Source: Planctomycetota bacterium
GTDB lineage: Bacteria > Planctomycetota > UBA1135 > GCA-002686595
Assembly: GCA_002862085.1 (NCBI GenBank)
Contig: PKCK01000011.1
Coordinates: 1 to 64,000 of the forward strand
Reading direction: 5' to 3'
Length of the DNA: 64,000 bases
This document shows positions 61,963 to 64,000 of this stretch, piece by piece (position 1 is the first letter of the stretch; each line of letters begins with the position of its first letter). The translations under genes and the position numbers were made by a program. The notes beneath the pieces are model-generated. The model was given only the letters and a program-made list of their open reading frames with translations. It made no database searches and had not been told where the DNA came from.

Positions 61963-63123
61963 TCATGGCCGGAGCGGAGTGCGCGCCGCGCGTCGCAGCT
62001 CGTCCAGGGGATAGCGCGTCCCGCGCCAGCGCACGCCTCGTGTGAGGAGCGTGACGAGGGTCGAGCGCCAGAGGATCACGAGGAAGACGAGGATCCCGAG
62101 GGGGAACAGGAGACCGGTCCATCGAGGGAGTCCCGCGTCCGAGGCCGCGCGCGCGGCGCCCAGGACCTGGAGAGCAGCGCAGGCAGCGAAGAGACCTCGC
62201 TCGGGAGCGGCGGCCCAGGGCGCGGCGGCGAGCAGCCAAGGCGTCACGAAGAGGCCGAGCAGCGCGGCGGTCGCCAGCGCGACGAGCGACAGACGGAAGC
62301 CCACGCCGGCGAAGGCGTTCTTCTCGAGGCCGCGGATCATCGCGAACACGCCCGGATACCACTCCACCGAGGCCGCGTCGCGCGCGTAGCAGAACTCGGC
62401 GCGTCCACCGTGGGCCTTGAGCAGCTGCCCGAGCGCGAGGTCGTCGTCGATGCGGAGGCGGATCTCTCCGTGGCCGCCCGCGCGGTCGTACGCGCTCCGG
62501 CGCACGAGGTTCAGAGCGCCGATCCCCACGGAGGCCCGGCTGCGCGGATCCGCGACCTTCCAGGGACGCGTGAAGAGCGCGAAGAGGACCGCGAAGGTCG
62601 TGATCATCACGGCGAGCAGCGGTCCTCGGGCCACGACCCGCGGCGCGCCGGCGAGGTGCGCGAGCTCGCGCTCCTCAGCGAGGGCCACCGCCGCGGCGAT
62701 CGCGCCCGGAGCGAAGCGCACGTCAGCGTCCGTGAAGAGCAGGTAGTCGGAGGCCGGCGCGGAGCGGGCGCCGGCCCACAGGGCGTGGTTCTTGCCGAGC
62801 CAGCCTTCGGGCAGGGCCTCGACGCGGACCAGCCTTGCATGGGCGCAGCCTGCGACGAGCGCCTCGGCGACGGCGCCCGTGCTGTCCTCCGAGCGGTCGT
62901 CCACGACGACGACCTCGAGGCGGGGCCCGGCCTGGGCCATGAGGGCCGCCAGGGCGGGTCCGAGCGTCTCCGCCTCGTTCCTGGCCGGCACGATGACGCT
63001 GACGGTGGCGGCCGGGGCGGAACTCGACGGAGTGAGTCGCGGGAGGGCTCTGGAGCCGCGGACGACCGCCGCGAAGCGGATCAGCGCACCCGTGAGCAGC
63101 AACGCGGCGAAGAGCAGGAGCAT
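61963..63123 (-). CDS. Family 2 glycosyltransferase, membrane-associated (HpnB-like)
   Basis: This 386-residue protein begins with a membrane helix (MLLLFAALLLTGALIRFAAV), then a GT-A domain: VSVIVPARNEAETL, VVVVDDRSEDSTG, the metal-binding DxD as LLFTDADVRF, and a catalytic-base region LRIDDDLALGQLL. The C-terminus has about three further helices (LSLVALATAALLGLFVTPW and on). It resembles HpnB-type and dolichol-phosphate-like transferases. The acceptor is unknown. A GTG at 63147 would add eight basic residues; ATG 63123 is preferred. Confidence 0.85.
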   Translation of the reverse strand: MLLLFAALLLTGALIRFAAVVRGSRALPRLTPSSSAPAATVSVIVPARNEAETLGPALAALMAQAGPRLEVVVVDDRSEDSTGAVAEALVAGCAHARLVRVEALPEGWLGKNHALWAGARSAPASDYLLFTDADVRFAPGAIAAAVALAEERELAHLAGAPRVVARGPLLAVMITTFAVLFALFTRPWKVADPRSRASVGIGALNLVRRSAYDRAGGHGEIRLRIDDDLALGQLLKAHGGRAEFCYARDAASVEWYPGVFAMIRGLEKNAFAGVGFRLSLVALATAALLGLFVTPWLLAAAPWAAAPERGLFAACAALQVLGAARAASDAGLPRWTGLLFPLGILVFLVILWRSTLVTLLTRGVRWRGTRYPLDELRRAARTPLRP

Positions 63124-63232
63124 CGGTGGTCGGGCCCGGCAGCGCACCTCGAGGGTCCCTCGGGGGCGCCGCTGCTACCCTTTTCGGCCGCTCTCCGCCG
63201 GAGGACCCGGCACCCCCCAGGATTTCGACTCG

Positions 63233-64000
63233 ATGACCGTCACGACCGCTTCCGACGCCGCTCCGGACCAGGCCCCTGAGCCCAAGTTCCGCAAGGACTA
63301 CGCGCCGCCCCACTTCGACGTCGAGTCGGTCGAGCTCGAGTTCGACCTCGGCGAGGACAGGACGGAGGTGACGTCGCGCGTCGCCTACGCGCGCCGCGAG
63401 GGCTCGAGCGGGCAGCCGCTCGTCCTCCTCGGCGAGGAGCTGGAGACCCTGCGCGTCGCCGTCGACGGGCGTGAGCTCGCCGCGGAGGAGTTCGAGGCGA
63501 GGTCCGAGGAGCTCGTCGTCCCGGACGTGCCGGATCGGTTCGTGCTCGAGACCGCCGTGCGGATCCACCCGGAGCGCAACACCACCCTGATGGGGCTCTA
63601 TCGCTCGAGCGGGAACTTCTGCACCCAGTGCGAGGCCGAGGGCTTCCGGCGCATCACCTGGTTCCTGGACCGCCCCGACGTGATGAGCACCTACCGCGTG
63701 ACGATCACCGCGGACGAGGCGAAGTACCCGGTCCTCCTCTCGAACGGCAACCGCCTCTCGGTGGAGAGCCTCGGCGACGGCCGTCACCGCGCGCGCTGGG
63801 AGGACCCGTTCAAGAAGCCGAGCTACCTCTTCGCGCTGGTGGCCGGCGATCTGCACTGCCACCGGGGGAGCTTCGAGACGCTGACGGGCCGCACCATCGA
63901 GCTGGAGATCTGGGTGGAGCACCAGGACGCCGACAAGGCGGAGCACGCGCTGCGTTCCCTTCAGCGCTCGATGAAGTGGGACGAGGAGACCTTCGGCCTC
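63233..64000 (+). CDS. pepN: Aminopeptidase N (PepN), 3'-truncated by window edge
   Basis: The frame runs from ATG 63233 to the window end (256 codons) with no stop. It matches the N-terminal beta-saddle domain of gluzincin M1 aminopeptidases of the PepN type: KDYAPPHFDVESVELEFDLG, GLYRSSGNFCTQCEAEGFRR with the CTQCE segment, and ITWFLDRPDVMSTYRVTI. The exopeptidase GAMEN motif and the HExxH zinc site lie beyond the window. It begins 109 bases upstream of and divergent from the glycosyltransferase gene. Confidence 0.95.
   Translation, partial: MTVTTASDAAPDQAPEPKFRKDYAPPHFDVESVELEFDLGEDRTEVTSRVAYARREGSSGQPLVLLGEELETLRVAVDGRELAAEEFEARSEELVVPDVPDRFVLETAVRIHPERNTTLMGLYRSSGNFCTQCEAEGFRRITWFLDRPDVMSTYRVTITADEAKYPVLLSNGNRLSVESLGDGRHRARWEDPFKKPSYLFALVAGDLHCHRGSFETLTGRTIELEIWVEHQDADKAEHALRSLQRSMKWDEETFGL

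Overview
The window is gene-dense, about 70% GC DNA of chromosomal character from a high-GC bacterium. The best lineage clue is the adjacent pair at 48947-53078: a PSCyt1/DUF1587-DUF1595-DUF1592-DUF1588-DUF1585 protein followed by a DUF1552 protein, a pairing typical of Planctomycetota. A sialate-O-acetylesterase-like secreted protein, a signal peptidase I carrying a large insertion, and ECF sigma cassettes fit the same assignment. No phage, plasmid, insertion sequence or CRISPR array was seen.

Layout. 1-12.4 kb: a 5'-truncated UvrA-like ATPase, an FAD-linked hydroxyacid dehydrogenase, a decayed LysR gene overlapping a PLP decarboxylase, a DUF1992 protein, a translationally coupled UdgX plus radical-SAM repair pair, a YbaK deacylase and an ImuA-ImuB pair. 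12.5-24.7 kb: a large secreted esterase/phytase-like protein with a strong terminator, TrmB, a secreted esterase, an SRAP (YedK) protein, a manganese ABC importer operon under a tandemly duplicated MntR, an aldo/keto reductase and an SGNH hydrolase. 24.7-34 kb: tRNA-Arg(CCG), a calcium-repeat secreted protein, a sigma/anti-sigma/RseB-like cassette, an MBOAT plus SGNH acyl-transfer pair, a MoxR ATPase, and ClpS overlapping a ferritin-like di-iron protein. 34-48 kb: a five-gene minus-strand operon containing aroB, a CaCA exchanger, a LeuA-like synthase, MgtE, LepB, class I aldolase, a TPR protein and an M14-like peptidase. 48-64 kb: the planctomycete DUF1592/DUF1552 pair, a PhoD-like phosphatase, a GH2/GH5-like glycosidase, a second ECF/anti-sigma/DUF3106-like cassette, a kynureninase-like enzyme, a bacterial PARP-type zinc-finger protein, MnmH (SelU), a glycosyltransferase and a 3'-truncated PepN.

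How the parts work together. DNA maintenance genes are unusually frequent although not contiguous: UvrA-like, UdgX/radical SAM, ImuAB, SRAP and a zf-PARP protein. Metal homeostasis is a second theme: MntR with MntABCD and a three-half-site operator, MgtE and a Ca2+/cation exchanger. Envelope and stress signalling is the third: two sigma/anti-sigma cassettes with secreted third members. Many first genes of transcription units show a TANNNT hexamer 6-10 nt before the start codon and no evident Shine-Dalgarno sequence, suggesting very short leaders or leaderless transcripts.

The least ordinary items are the single-chain tandem MntR with its operator, the UvrA-like protein with one apparently dead ATP site, the UdgX/radical-SAM pair, the tandem zf-PARP protein, and a sigma gene whose ideal ribosome binding site and ATG are out of frame with the sigma reading frame.
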